Of a stretch of 64,000 nucleotides of DNA, positions 50,507-58,203 are shown piece after piece (position 1 is the first letter of the stretch; each line of letters opens with the position of its first letter). The notes beneath the pieces were generated by a model, which worked only from the letters and a program-made list of their open reading frames with translations, ran no database searches and had not been told where the DNA came from. Location of the stretch: the NCBI GenBank assembly GCA_030704425.1, contig JAPDHM010000001.1:992001-1056000 (forward strand), read 5' to 3'. Source of the stretch: Rhodobacteraceae bacterium IMCC1909. Its GTDB lineage: Bacteria; Pseudomonadota; Alphaproteobacteria; Rhodobacterales; Rhodobacteraceae. The translations under genes and the position numbers were made by a program.

Positions 50507-50797
50507 ATGGCCAAGTTTGTAGTGTATAGTAAATGGTTTTGGAAAGATGGTGTGCCTGAGGATGCTTTTGTCCAAGATTGGTTGCGCGGCCGCAAGCCAA
50601 ATATGATTGCTGAGGATACTGTCTTATTCAAGGTTGACGATAATCATCATGGTTCTGTTACGACTTATGCAAATGAAGCTGATTTCAAAAAAGAGCGTGA
50701 TTCCGTTCTGGAAGAACGCAAAAGAAATCATGAAGAGGGCGCTCAGTTAATTGATGAAAATATAGGGTCTGTAATGGGTCAAATGTCTGGGCTTTAA
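50507..50797 (+). CDS. Hypothetical protein downstream of the GYD gene
   Basis: This 96-aa protein (MAKFVVYSKWFWKDGVPEDA at the start) is soluble and acidic, with HHGSVTTYANEADFKKER in the middle. AAAGGAG precedes ATG 50507. It may have a small ferredoxin-like fold like its neighbour, but no family is certain. Confidence 0.72.
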   Translation: MAKFVVYSKWFWKDGVPEDAFVQDWLRGRKPNMIAEDTVLFKVDDNHHGSVTTYANEADFKKERDSVLEERKRNHEEGAQLIDENIGSVMGQMSGL

Positions 50798-50826
50798 ATC
50801 GATAAAGCGACGCATGCCTAAATAAA

Positions 50827-50852
50827 TCTGGTGGGGGATACCCCCAGCCAGA
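50827..50852. terminator. Strong hairpin after the GYD operon
   Basis: TCTGG-TGGGGG and CCCCCA-G-CCAGA pair with one bulge. A short T-run (ctttttcttt) follows 12 bases later. Probably a terminator for the GYD operon. Confidence 0.5.
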
Positions 50853-50985
50853 CTGCTCACTTTTTCTTTGGTAAATGACCTACTTTTTACCGTAAGTTGC
50901 TTTGCCTTTTGCCATCCTAATCTTCCTGTAAAGTACACCTGAAGGGCCCTTTTTTATTTTACTTTAAGTTGTTCATTTAACTCAT

Positions 50986-51828
50986 TCAAGAATTGATAAT
51001 ATCTTCAAGACGTGCAGCAATCATCCCTATCGTATTTGGATTGGTGTGAACATATTTCATCGTGCTTGAGGGGTCTTTGTGACCAAGCATAGCGCCAATT
51101 AACAGATGACTAATGTTCATCTCGTTAGCCATCACGGTAGCTGCGGTATGGCGGGTACAATGGAAAACAGGAGACTTGTCGCCATCACAAATATTTAACC
51201 TGATATTTTTCCAAGCATAATAATGTGCGCCCTCAATAAACATGGTCTCTGCGTTCCAGTTTAACGCTTCAAATGCGTTAAAAGCGTCATCGTTAAGTGG
51301 AACGTTTCGGCGGTCTCCGTTTTTTGTGTGAGTTAAACGTACATGACGGACATCATTTATGAACACCACGTCCTTTTGTCGAACACGCAATATCTCACTA
51401 AGGCGCATTCCTGTATTGATACCGATGTTAAACATTGGCAGCAGCTATGCGTGTTTGTGGCCAGCCAGATATTCTCTGATTTGTTTCACTTCAGAGCGGC
51501 TATAAAAGCGCACACGCTGGTTCTTAACTTTAACAAATTTGATGTTTGAAATTTTTGGTAGGTCCAAATAATCTTTGGCATAATTAAAGAACCTGCTCAG
51601 GGCTGAACGATAATGATTGATAGTGTTGTCTGATATACCTCGTGTCTCTTTTAGCCAGCGGCAGAAATCAAGTATGTCAGCCCCGCTGATTTCATCCAAC
51701 CGTTTATCAGCATTGTCACCAAAATCTAAAAATACCTTCAGTTTTGCAGTACTTTCCTTATGGTGCAGGTCAGTTGTGTCCCAAATGTAGTCAGCATGCT
51801 TGTTCAGAAAGTTTGTGATGTTTGTCAT
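50986..51828 (-). pseudogene. Tyrosine integrase interrupted by one in-frame amber codon
   Basis: A single frame of 281 codons encodes a complete tyrosine recombinase except for TAG at 51445-51447. The N-terminal part (127 aa) is the core-binding domain (LDFCRWLKETRGISDNTINH). The C-terminal part has all active-site residues: Arg in NTGMRLSEILR, Lys in HTKNGDRR, His-Arg in HCTRHTAATVM, His in MLGHKDPSST and Tyr in MKYVH. It lies next to the partial tRNA-Ser copy, the normal place for an integrase. It is either a recent pseudogene or read through. Confidence 0.85.
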
Positions 51829-51892
51829 TGTCTGTCTCCAAACCTATTGAAGAAAGCAAAAATCCGTTCGACTAGGTGATTTTTGAGTCGAC

Positions 51893-51962
51893 GAACCCTG
51901 GGTGCCCTTGCAGGTACAACGGATTTAGAATCCATCCCGTTCGACCACTCCGGCACCTCTCC
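51893..51962 (-). repeat. Partial tRNA-Ser copy at the island end (att remnant), anticodon changed to CTA
   Basis: Seventy bases match tRNA-Ser(CGA) from the 5' end through the first half of the T arm with three substitutions. The 3' acceptor strand and half the T arm are absent, so it should not fold as a tRNA. One substitution changes the anticodon from CGA to CTA. Together with the complete copy at 41452 it brackets the prophage-like island. Confidence 0.85.
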
Positions 51963-52051
51963 AAATCGTAAAGTTTAGACTGTCGAGATTCCGAATAATA
52001 AAGAATTTAGAGTTTGTCCACTGGGTTGCGGCGGTAAATTTTCGACGCGGC

Positions 52052-53716
52052 TCACAGGCCCTCTTTTATCCAGGCGGCGGCCTTTTCGGCGATCATCAGG
52101 GTAGGGGCATTGGTGTTGCCGCTGGTGATGGTTGGCATGACGCTGGCATCGACCACACGCAGCCCTTGCACGCCTTTAACACGCAGATGTGGATCTAGAA
52201 CCGCTGAAGGATCATCCATCTGGCCCATTTTAACCGTGCCGACCGGGTGGAAAATCGTATTGGCGATATCACCCGCGAGCCGCGCCAATTCTTCATCGCT
52301 TTGGTGCTGCACCCCCGGCTTCAATTCTTCTGGCGCGTAGACCTGCATCGCAGGTTGCGACATAATTTGCCGCGCTTGGCGCAGGCTATCGGCCGCAACT
52401 TGCCGATCTTCGGCGGTACTTAGGTAATTGGGCATAATCTTGGGCGGATCTTCGAAATTGCCAGAGCTGATTTGCACCTGGCCTCGGCTGGTTGGGTTGA
52501 GATTGCAGACGCTGACGGTAATCGCGGGAAAGTCATGGAGATCTTCGCCAAAGGCCTCTAGGCTCAAAGGCTGCACATGGTATTCCAGATTGGCATGGGG
52601 GCGGGAGGGATCAGAGCGCGTGAAGGCGCCCAATTGACTGGGCGACATGCTCATTGGACCCGAGCGATTGAACAAATATTCGGCACCGATTTTCAACCGC
52701 CCAAACAGGCTATTGGCCAGCGTGTTGAGTGTCTGTGTTCCATTGACTTTGAACACTGCGCGGATTTGCAGATGGTCCTGGAGGTTTTCCCCCACCGGCG
52801 CGTCACGGATCACCTCAATGACGTGGGATTGCAGCAAATCTGCCGGGCCGATACCGGAGAGCTGTAGGATTTGCGGCGAATTAATTGCGCCGGCAGATAA
52901 GATCACCTCGCGGTTGGCTTTGACCTGGACAGTTTGCCCCGCGCGAGACAGGCTGAGGCCCGTGCACCGCGGCTGGCCATTGTCCGCAGTGCTCCAGGTA
53001 AGTTTTTGAGCTTGCGCTTCGGTCCAGATCGTCAAATTTGGCCGTCCCCGCGCCGGGCGCAGAAAGGCCTTGGAGCTGCTCCAACGCCAACCGGAGCGTT
53101 GATTGACATCAAAATAGCCAACACCGGCATTATCACCGCCGTTGAAATCGTCGATTTTCTCAATTCCGGTCTGTTCGGCGGCATCGGCAAAACTATTCAG
53201 CACATCCCAGCTCAGGCGTTGTTTTTCTACGCGCCATTCACCGCCCGAGCCGTGCATATCGGAAAAGCGGCTGTTGTTCCCAGTGATCGGATCGGCGCCT
53301 TGATCAAGGCGGTAATGATTTTCATGGGCTTTGAAATCCGCAAGCGCGTTTTGCCAAGTCCAGCTGTCATCGCCGGTGATTTTCGCCCAAGAGTCGTAAT
53401 CCCGCGCTTGGCCGCGCATATAGATCATGCCGTTGATCGAGGAGCAGCCGCCCAAGACCCTGCCGCGCGGATAGCGTTGCACACGATTGTTAAGGCCCGC
53501 ATCGGGCTCTGTGTGATACATCCAATCTGTGCGCGGATTGCCAATACAGTATAGATAACCGACGGGGATGTGAATCCATGGGTAGCTGTCTGTTTTGCCC
53601 GCTTCGAGCAATAAGACCCGATGGTTTGGCTCCGCGCTTAGGCGGTTGGCCAGCAAGCAGCCGGCAGTGCCGCCGCCAATGATGACGTAATCGAAAGTGG
53701 CAGATGTCTCTGACAT
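52052..53716 (-). CDS. GMC family FAD-dependent oxidoreductase (choline dehydrogenase-like)
   Basis: This 554-aa flavoprotein oxidises an alcohol. FDYVIIGGGTAGCLLANRL at residues 8-26 is the FAD fold; PRGRVLGGCSSINGMIYMRG near 84 is GMC signature 1; GAINSPQILQLSGIGP near 270 is signature 2. The C-terminal catalytic region has IANTIFHPVGTVKMG and PTITSGNTNAPTLMIAEKAA. It is similar to BetA and to alcohol dehydrogenases of this family; the substrate is not certain. Confidence 0.92.
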   Translation of the reverse strand: MSETSATFDYVIIGGGTAGCLLANRLSAEPNHRVLLLEAGKTDSYPWIHIPVGYLYCIGNPRTDWMYHTEPDAGLNNRVQRYPRGRVLGGCSSINGMIYMRGQARDYDSWAKITGDDSWTWQNALADFKAHENHYRLDQGADPITGNNSRFSDMHGSGGEWRVEKQRLSWDVLNSFADAAEQTGIEKIDDFNGGDNAGVGYFDVNQRSGWRWSSSKAFLRPARGRPNLTIWTEAQAQKLTWSTADNGQPRCTGLSLSRAGQTVQVKANREVILSAGAINSPQILQLSGIGPADLLQSHVIEVIRDAPVGENLQDHLQIRAVFKVNGTQTLNTLANSLFGRLKIGAEYLFNRSGPMSMSPSQLGAFTRSDPSRPHANLEYHVQPLSLEAFGEDLHDFPAITVSVCNLNPTSRGQVQISSGNFEDPPKIMPNYLSTAEDRQVAADSLRQARQIMSQPAMQVYAPEELKPGVQHQSDEELARLAGDIANTIFHPVGTVKMGQMDDPSAVLDPHLRVKGVQGLRVVDASVMPTITSGNTNAPTLMIAEKAAAWIKEGL

Positions 53717-54007
53717 GGATCTTATCCCCGTTGGCTCACAGGGGCGCCTGCGCGCCGCCCATGCGGTGCACCTTCAAGCACTCAGCCGAAAAATGCAATT
53801 GATCGTGCAACGGCGGTGGGCGGCCTAGGTCGGGGAAGGTTATTGCGACTTGAAATCTAATTTTGCAGCCAATTTGCCGCGCGCCCCATTGCGGTCGTTG
53901 CGAAGCTGGTTTTAAGTCGAATCGGGATCATATGCCAAACCCGCGCGTTCGACACCGCGTCTTGGCCCGATCCATGAGTGTGGCGTAATGACCGGGACGG
54001 CTTTGAC

Positions 54008-54712
54008 ATGAATGAAATATGGGCCGGAATGGCGGAGGCATTTCTGCTGATATGGTCCCTCGACGCGGACCTTATCGATATCACGCTAAGATCTTTGCAA
54101 GTGAGTTTGAGCGCATTGGTGATCGCCTCCGCTTTGGCTTTGCCTTTGGCGACTTGGTTGGCCATTCGCCGGTTCCGCCACCGCCGTTTTGTTATTGCCA
54201 CTATGAATGCATTGATGGGCCTGCCGCCTGTCGTGGTGGGGTTGATTGTCTATTTGCTCTTGTCGCGCACGGGCCCATTTGGTGTGTTGGGACTGCTGTT
54301 TACACCCGCCGCCATGATCATCGCACAGGTGATTATCATCACGCCTCTGATTGCCTCCATTACTCACCAAGCCATGCGCGAGCTTTGGTCGGACTATCAT
54401 GATCTATTAATTTCCCTGAACACCACGCATGGCCAAAGAATTGCAACGCTCATTTGGGATGGGCGGCGCGCCTTGATGACCGCCGCCTTGGCCGGGTTTG
54501 GTCGGGCCATTGGAGAAGTGGGCGCCATTATGATTGTGGGTGGCAATATCGATCACGTCACACGGGTCCTAACCACGGCCATTGCTTTGGAAACGGGCAA
54601 GGGGGATTTCGCACTGGCCCTCGGGCTGGGCTTCGTGCTCATCGCTTTGAGCCTATGTGTCAATCTGGCCATTCATACTCTGTCGCGCACAGAACGGGAG
54701 GGCCTATGGTGA
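54008..54712 (+). CDS. tupB: Tungstate ABC transporter permease
   Basis: This 234-aa inner-membrane permease has five or six hydrophobic segments and the cytoplasmic loop GFGRAIGEVGAIMIVGGN that couples to the ATPase in molybdate/tungstate-type importers. The start is ATG 54008; upstream in-frame codons are unlikely. It overlaps tupC by seven bases. The binding-protein gene downstream supports tungstate. Confidence 0.9.
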   Translation: MNEIWAGMAEAFLLIWSLDADLIDITLRSLQVSLSALVIASALALPLATWLAIRRFRHRRFVIATMNALMGLPPVVVGLIVYLLLSRTGPFGVLGLLFTPAAMIIAQVIIITPLIASITHQAMRELWSDYHDLLISLNTTHGQRIATLIWDGRRALMTAALAGFGRAIGEVGAIMIVGGNIDHVTRVLTTAIALETGKGDFALALGLGFVLIALSLCVNLAIHTLSRTEREGLW

Positions 54713-55422
54713 GCCAAGACCTTTACGCTCAATTGCATGGCGTGGTGGTGCAACGCCGCGACAAGGCTGTTCTAGGACCGCTTGATCTTGATCTGTCGGG
54801 CGGCGGTTTCACGATTGTTCTTGGACCGAATGGCGCGGGAAAGACCACGTTGCTCAAGGTCTTGCATGGGGTTGATCGGCTCACCAGCGGCTCTGTCAGC
54901 TGGACTGTACCGGCCAAAACGGTGCGGCAAGGGCAAGCCTATGTCTTTCAACGCCCAATTATGCTGCGGCGCTCGGTTCGGGCGAATTTGGCCTATCCTT
55001 TGCAATTGTTGGGCTTGCCGAAAGCGGAAATTTCCGCGTGTGTGGCGCATTGGGCGGCGCGGATTGGGCTCAGCGCAGAGCTCGATGTTCCGGCGCCGCG
55101 CTTGTCCAGCGGCGAGCAACAAAAACTTGCCCTTGCACGCGCCTTGATCCGCCGGCCAGATACAGTGTTCCTCGATGAACCCTGCTCCAATCTGGATGGG
55201 CGCTCTACCCGTGAGATTGAAGATATCTTATGCGACGCAAGCGCGGCCGGCGCGCGGATCATCATGACCACACATGACCTCGGCCAAGCCCGCCGCCTTG
55301 CGGATCGGGTTTTATTTCTCAATAAGGGGCAGGTGGAAGAGCAGGGGCCGGCTGATCGCTTTTTCACTGCGCCCAAATCACCCGGCGCTATCGCCTTTTT
55401 GAATGGGGATATCATAGAATGA
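54706..55422 (+). CDS. tupC: Tungstate ABC transporter ATP-binding protein
   Basis: This 238-aa ATPase starts at ATG 54706 with GGGAGG upstream. Walker A GPNGAGKTTLL is near residue 40, the signature LSSGEQQKLALARAL near 130, Walker B VFLDEPCSNLD near 152, and the switch histidine in MTTHDLGQARRLA. It overlaps tupA by four bases (ATGA). Confidence 0.92.
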   Translation: MVSQDLYAQLHGVVVQRRDKAVLGPLDLDLSGGGFTIVLGPNGAGKTTLLKVLHGVDRLTSGSVSWTVPAKTVRQGQAYVFQRPIMLRRSVRANLAYPLQLLGLPKAEISACVAHWAARIGLSAELDVPAPRLSSGEQQKLALARALIRRPDTVFLDEPCSNLDGRSTREIEDILCDASAAGARIIMTTHDLGQARRLADRVLFLNKGQVEEQGPADRFFTAPKSPGAIAFLNGDIIE

Positions 55423-56216
55423 TCCGCGCCATATTGATCACTCTCACCGTTGCGGGAACGGCGGCTTCTGCCGAGACTTTGCGGCTTGCCGCCACGACAA
55501 GTTTCAACAATTCCGGTCTATCGGACGTGCTTTTGCCGGCTATTGCACAGGATATTGGTCTGGACGTGCAGCTTTTGGTGGTGGGGACCGGGCAGGCCAC
55601 CCGGCTTGGGCAGTCCGGCGATGTGGATGCTATTTTCGTACATTCGAAATCCGCCGAGCTGGCCTTTGTGGCTGCGGGTTACGGCAGCCACAGGCGCGAA
55701 ATCATGTATAACGACTTTGTTCTGATTGGCCCATCGGGCGATCCCGCGCAGGTGCGCGCGGCCACATCGGCAATCGAGGCCCTTCAGAGCATTGCATCGG
55801 CTCAAGCGACCTTTGTCAGCCGCGGAGATGACAGCGGCACGCATCGAAAAGAGATGGCGCTCTGGGCTACGGCAGATCACGACCCAGCAGATTTTGCCGC
55901 ATGGTACAGGGAGGTCGGTGCGGGGATGGGGGCCAGTCTGAACAGCGCCTCAGCCATGAATGCCTATATTTTGGCAGATCGAGCCAGTTGGTTGAACTTT
56001 GGCAATAAAGGCGATCATAGCCTGCTCTTTGCCGGTGATCCTGCCTTGTTCAATCAATATTCTTACCTGCCGGTTAACCCAGAACGCCATGCGCATGTCA
56101 AAGCGCAAGCGGCTCAGGCCTTGGGAAATTGGTTGGTCTCACCGCGCGCCGAAAGGATCATCAACGGTTATGAAATTGGCGGTGAAGCGCTGTTTGTATT
56201 CAATGCCCGTCCTTAG
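55419..56216 (+). CDS. tupA: Tungstate-binding periplasmic protein
   Basis: This 265-aa protein has a signal peptide ending TAASA (about residue 18). The mature sequence carries the TupA pattern: LAATTSFNNSGLSDVLLPA, VVGTGQATRLGQSGDVDAIFV and EIMYNDFVLIGPSGDPAQV. These residues wrap the oxyanion. It completes the tupBCA operon, which supplies tungsten, for example for W-dependent formate dehydrogenases; that use is inferred. Confidence 0.93.
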   Translation: MIRAILITLTVAGTAASAETLRLAATTSFNNSGLSDVLLPAIAQDIGLDVQLLVVGTGQATRLGQSGDVDAIFVHSKSAELAFVAAGYGSHRREIMYNDFVLIGPSGDPAQVRAATSAIEALQSIASAQATFVSRGDDSGTHRKEMALWATADHDPADFAAWYREVGAGMGASLNSASAMNAYILADRASWLNFGNKGDHSLLFAGDPALFNQYSYLPVNPERHAHVKAQAAQALGNWLVSPRAERIINGYEIGGEALFVFNARP

Positions 56217-56225
56217 GGTCCTGTG

Positions 56226-56654
56226 ATGACCTCTTACACGGTATTGTTCATTTCGGCATTAATGGCCGCAACTATTTTACCGATGCAATCGGAGGCAGTC
56301 TTGGTCGGACTTTTGGTTGCCGGTCAGAAACCTGTTGCCTATCTGCTCATTATCGCCACATTGGGCAATGTACTGGGGGCGGTGATAAATTGGGGTTTGG
56401 GACGCGCACTTCGCCGTTTTGAAAGGCGGTCTTGGTTTCCAGCTTCTCACGAGCAAATGCAACGCGCGCAGAGGTGGTATCTGCGCTATGGTAGGTGGTC
56501 TTTACTGGCGAGCTGGCTGCCGATGGTTGGCGATCCGATTACGGTGGTGGCAGGCGCGCTTCGGGAAAATTTTTGGCCGTTTGTGGCTTTGGTTACATTG
56601 GCAAAGGGTGGTCGGTACATCGTCTTGGCGGCGATGACTGTGCCGTGGCTTTGA
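56226..56654 (+). CDS. YqaA/DedA-type small membrane protein
   Basis: This 142-aa protein is related to the VTT/DedA group: AATLGNVLGAVINWGLGR near residue 43 and a RYGRWSLLASWLPMVGDP block near 90, which is the conserved arginine/glycine region. Four hydrophobic segments are seen. It follows tupA by nine bases. DedA-like proteins are linked to lipid-carrier flipping; the role of the YqaA branch is unknown. Confidence 0.85.
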   Translation: MTSYTVLFISALMAATILPMQSEAVLVGLLVAGQKPVAYLLIIATLGNVLGAVINWGLGRALRRFERRSWFPASHEQMQRAQRWYLRYGRWSLLASWLPMVGDPITVVAGALRENFWPFVALVTLAKGGRYIVLAAMTVPWL

Positions 56655-56674
56655 TACGATAAGGGCAGGTGGTG

Positions 56675-57580
56675 ATGGCAATTTTGGAAACACGGGCGTT
56701 TGGCCTGATCGCGGCCATGGCTACGGTCACGATTTGGGCAGGATTTATGCTCATCACCCGATTTGCGGTGCAAAGCGATTTCACGATAGAAGAGCTCTTA
56801 GTGTTGCGGCTGTTGCCCGGCGCCATTGTCATGCTGCCATGGATGTGGAAGCTGGGCGTCATGCCCCCAAAGATGGCTTGGCCCCGCGCGGCAATGCTGA
56901 TGGTCGGTGCCAGTGCTGTTTTCCCCTATGTGGTCTCCAAAGGCCTTGCCTTCGCGCCGGCCTCTGACGGCGGGGCATTGGCGCCGGGGATGTTGCCATT
57001 TTGGGCCGCTGTGGCCGCCTATGCCTTGGCTGGCGAAGTGCCGGGGCCGCGCCGTCGGGCCGGCCTCGCGATGATCCTGCTGGGGGCGCTGCTCGTCAGT
57101 CTTTGGCCCATCCTCAAAGGTGGCAGCGATGGCGCTTGGCGCGGGCATTTGATGTTTCTTAGCGGCTCTGGCCTTTGGGCGATATATTCCGTGGTGTTTC
57201 GCCAAAGTGGTTTGAGCCCGATGCGGGGTTTGGTGATCGGGCTGTTTTGGGGCACTTTGGCCGCGTTACCGGTGTTATTTATGAGCGGAAATGTCAGTTT
57301 TTCAGGCGTGCCTTGGCCGGATATTTGGATCATGATCGTCATTCAAAGTTTCATCATTGGAATATTGGCGATGGTTTTATTTAGCTATGCGGTGAAACTG
57401 CTTGGCGCGGCGCAATCCTCTGCCTTCGGGGCGTTGACCCCTTTGATGGCACTTATGGGAGGTGTGTTGTTTTTGGGTGAAACCGTCACACCTCTAAAGG
57501 TTTTTGGGGTGATCCTCGTGGCGGTAGGGGTGTTTCTTGCGTCGGGTATTCTGCGCAAAATTGCACCGACAACGGCCTAG
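56675..57580 (+). CDS. DMT/EamA family transporter
   Basis: This 301-aa protein has ten hydrophobic segments and two EamA halves (TVTIWAGFMLITRFAV near the start, SYAVKLLGAAQSSAFGAL near residue 240). ATG 56675 is preferred; two GTG codons lie just upstream. It belongs to the exporters of metabolites and amino acids; the substrate is unknown. Confidence 0.88.
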   Translation: MAILETRAFGLIAAMATVTIWAGFMLITRFAVQSDFTIEELLVLRLLPGAIVMLPWMWKLGVMPPKMAWPRAAMLMVGASAVFPYVVSKGLAFAPASDGGALAPGMLPFWAAVAAYALAGEVPGPRRRAGLAMILLGALLVSLWPILKGGSDGAWRGHLMFLSGSGLWAIYSVVFRQSGLSPMRGLVIGLFWGTLAALPVLFMSGNVSFSGVPWPDIWIMIVIQSFIIGILAMVLFSYAVKLLGAAQSSAFGALTPLMALMGGVLFLGETVTPLKVFGVILVAVGVFLASGILRKIAPTTA

Positions 57581-57589
57581 GTGATGCGC

Positions 57590-58171
57590 CTACACTTGGC
57601 TTTTCAGATAGGTTTTATAGTCCTGCGGTGTATCAATATCATAAGATCCAGATCGGCGAGAGCTGGTAAATTCGTGTAAAGCTGATTTGAACTTGGCGAT
57701 AACAGGTTGTGCGCCAACATCCCCGGAGATCTGAGCAAAAGCGGAAAACGTGTCCCGGTGAAAAAATGTTGGATGCGCTGGTTTTCCGTTTGGGCTAAGT
57801 GAGCGCCAGATTAAGCAGTCAGAATACCGCCGTCTGTGTTCAAAGAGCTGCGCAAAATCTACCAGGGCAAGTTCCGGTAAATCTGCCAGAACCACGCAGA
57901 GATGTGTGACCGTCGGGGGGAGATCTGCCACGGCCGCGCGCAGGGTGCCGGACAGTCCTTCGGCGCTGTCTGGGTAGCTTATCTTGCGCAAAGGCAAGTC
58001 TTTCACGGCTTGCCATCTCGGGTGCGGCTCTGGCGGCAGAGCGACAAGCGTTGGGACAGAGACCTCTAGCACACGCTTGGCCATATGGCGCAAAAGTGGG
58101 CGGCCGTGCACGGGCAACATGAGCTTGTCATCGGGCGCCATACGCCGCGAGGCTCCAGCGGCACAGATCAA
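57590..58171 (-). CDS. MobA/MocA-like nucleotidyltransferase
   Basis: This 193-aa protein has the pyrophosphorylase loop CAAGASRRMAPDDKLMLPV at its N-terminus and VVLADLPE near residue 93 as the metal site, typical of molybdenum-cofactor cytidylyltransferase (MocA) and related enzymes. No ATG is available in frame; TTG 58171 is used, and the frame continues upstream for several residues toward the previous gene. A link to the neighbouring tungstate importer through Mo/W cofactor maturation is plausible but inferred. Confidence 0.8.
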   Translation of the reverse strand: MICAAGASRRMAPDDKLMLPVHGRPLLRHMAKRVLEVSVPTLVALPPEPHPRWQAVKDLPLRKISYPDSAEGLSGTLRAAVADLPPTVTHLCVVLADLPELALVDFAQLFEHRRRYSDCLIWRSLSPNGKPAHPTFFHRDTFSAFAQISGDVGAQPVIAKFKSALHEFTSSRRSGSYDIDTPQDYKTYLKSQV

Positions 58172-58203
58172 GATCTGCGGCGCGAAAGTGGTGGCATCAA
58201 CAG

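Noticed and set aside
50880-50915. 11-codon minus-strand frame (MAKGKATYGKK) with a good ribosome binding site
   Set aside because: Too short to support as a gene; it could be the start of a lost phage gene.
51893-51962. A functional amber-suppressor tRNA-Ser
   Set aside because: Half of the T arm and the 3' acceptor strand are missing, so it should not fold or be charged in the present arrangement; kept only as an att remnant and a hypothesis.
33400-52050. CRISPR array
   Set aside because: I looked for regularly spaced repeats in the AT-rich accessory region; the repeats present are few, irregular and have no equal spacers.
52934-53554. 206-codon plus-strand frame inside the GMC oxidoreductase gene
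   Set aside because: Shadow of a conserved gene on the other strand, no recognisable motif.
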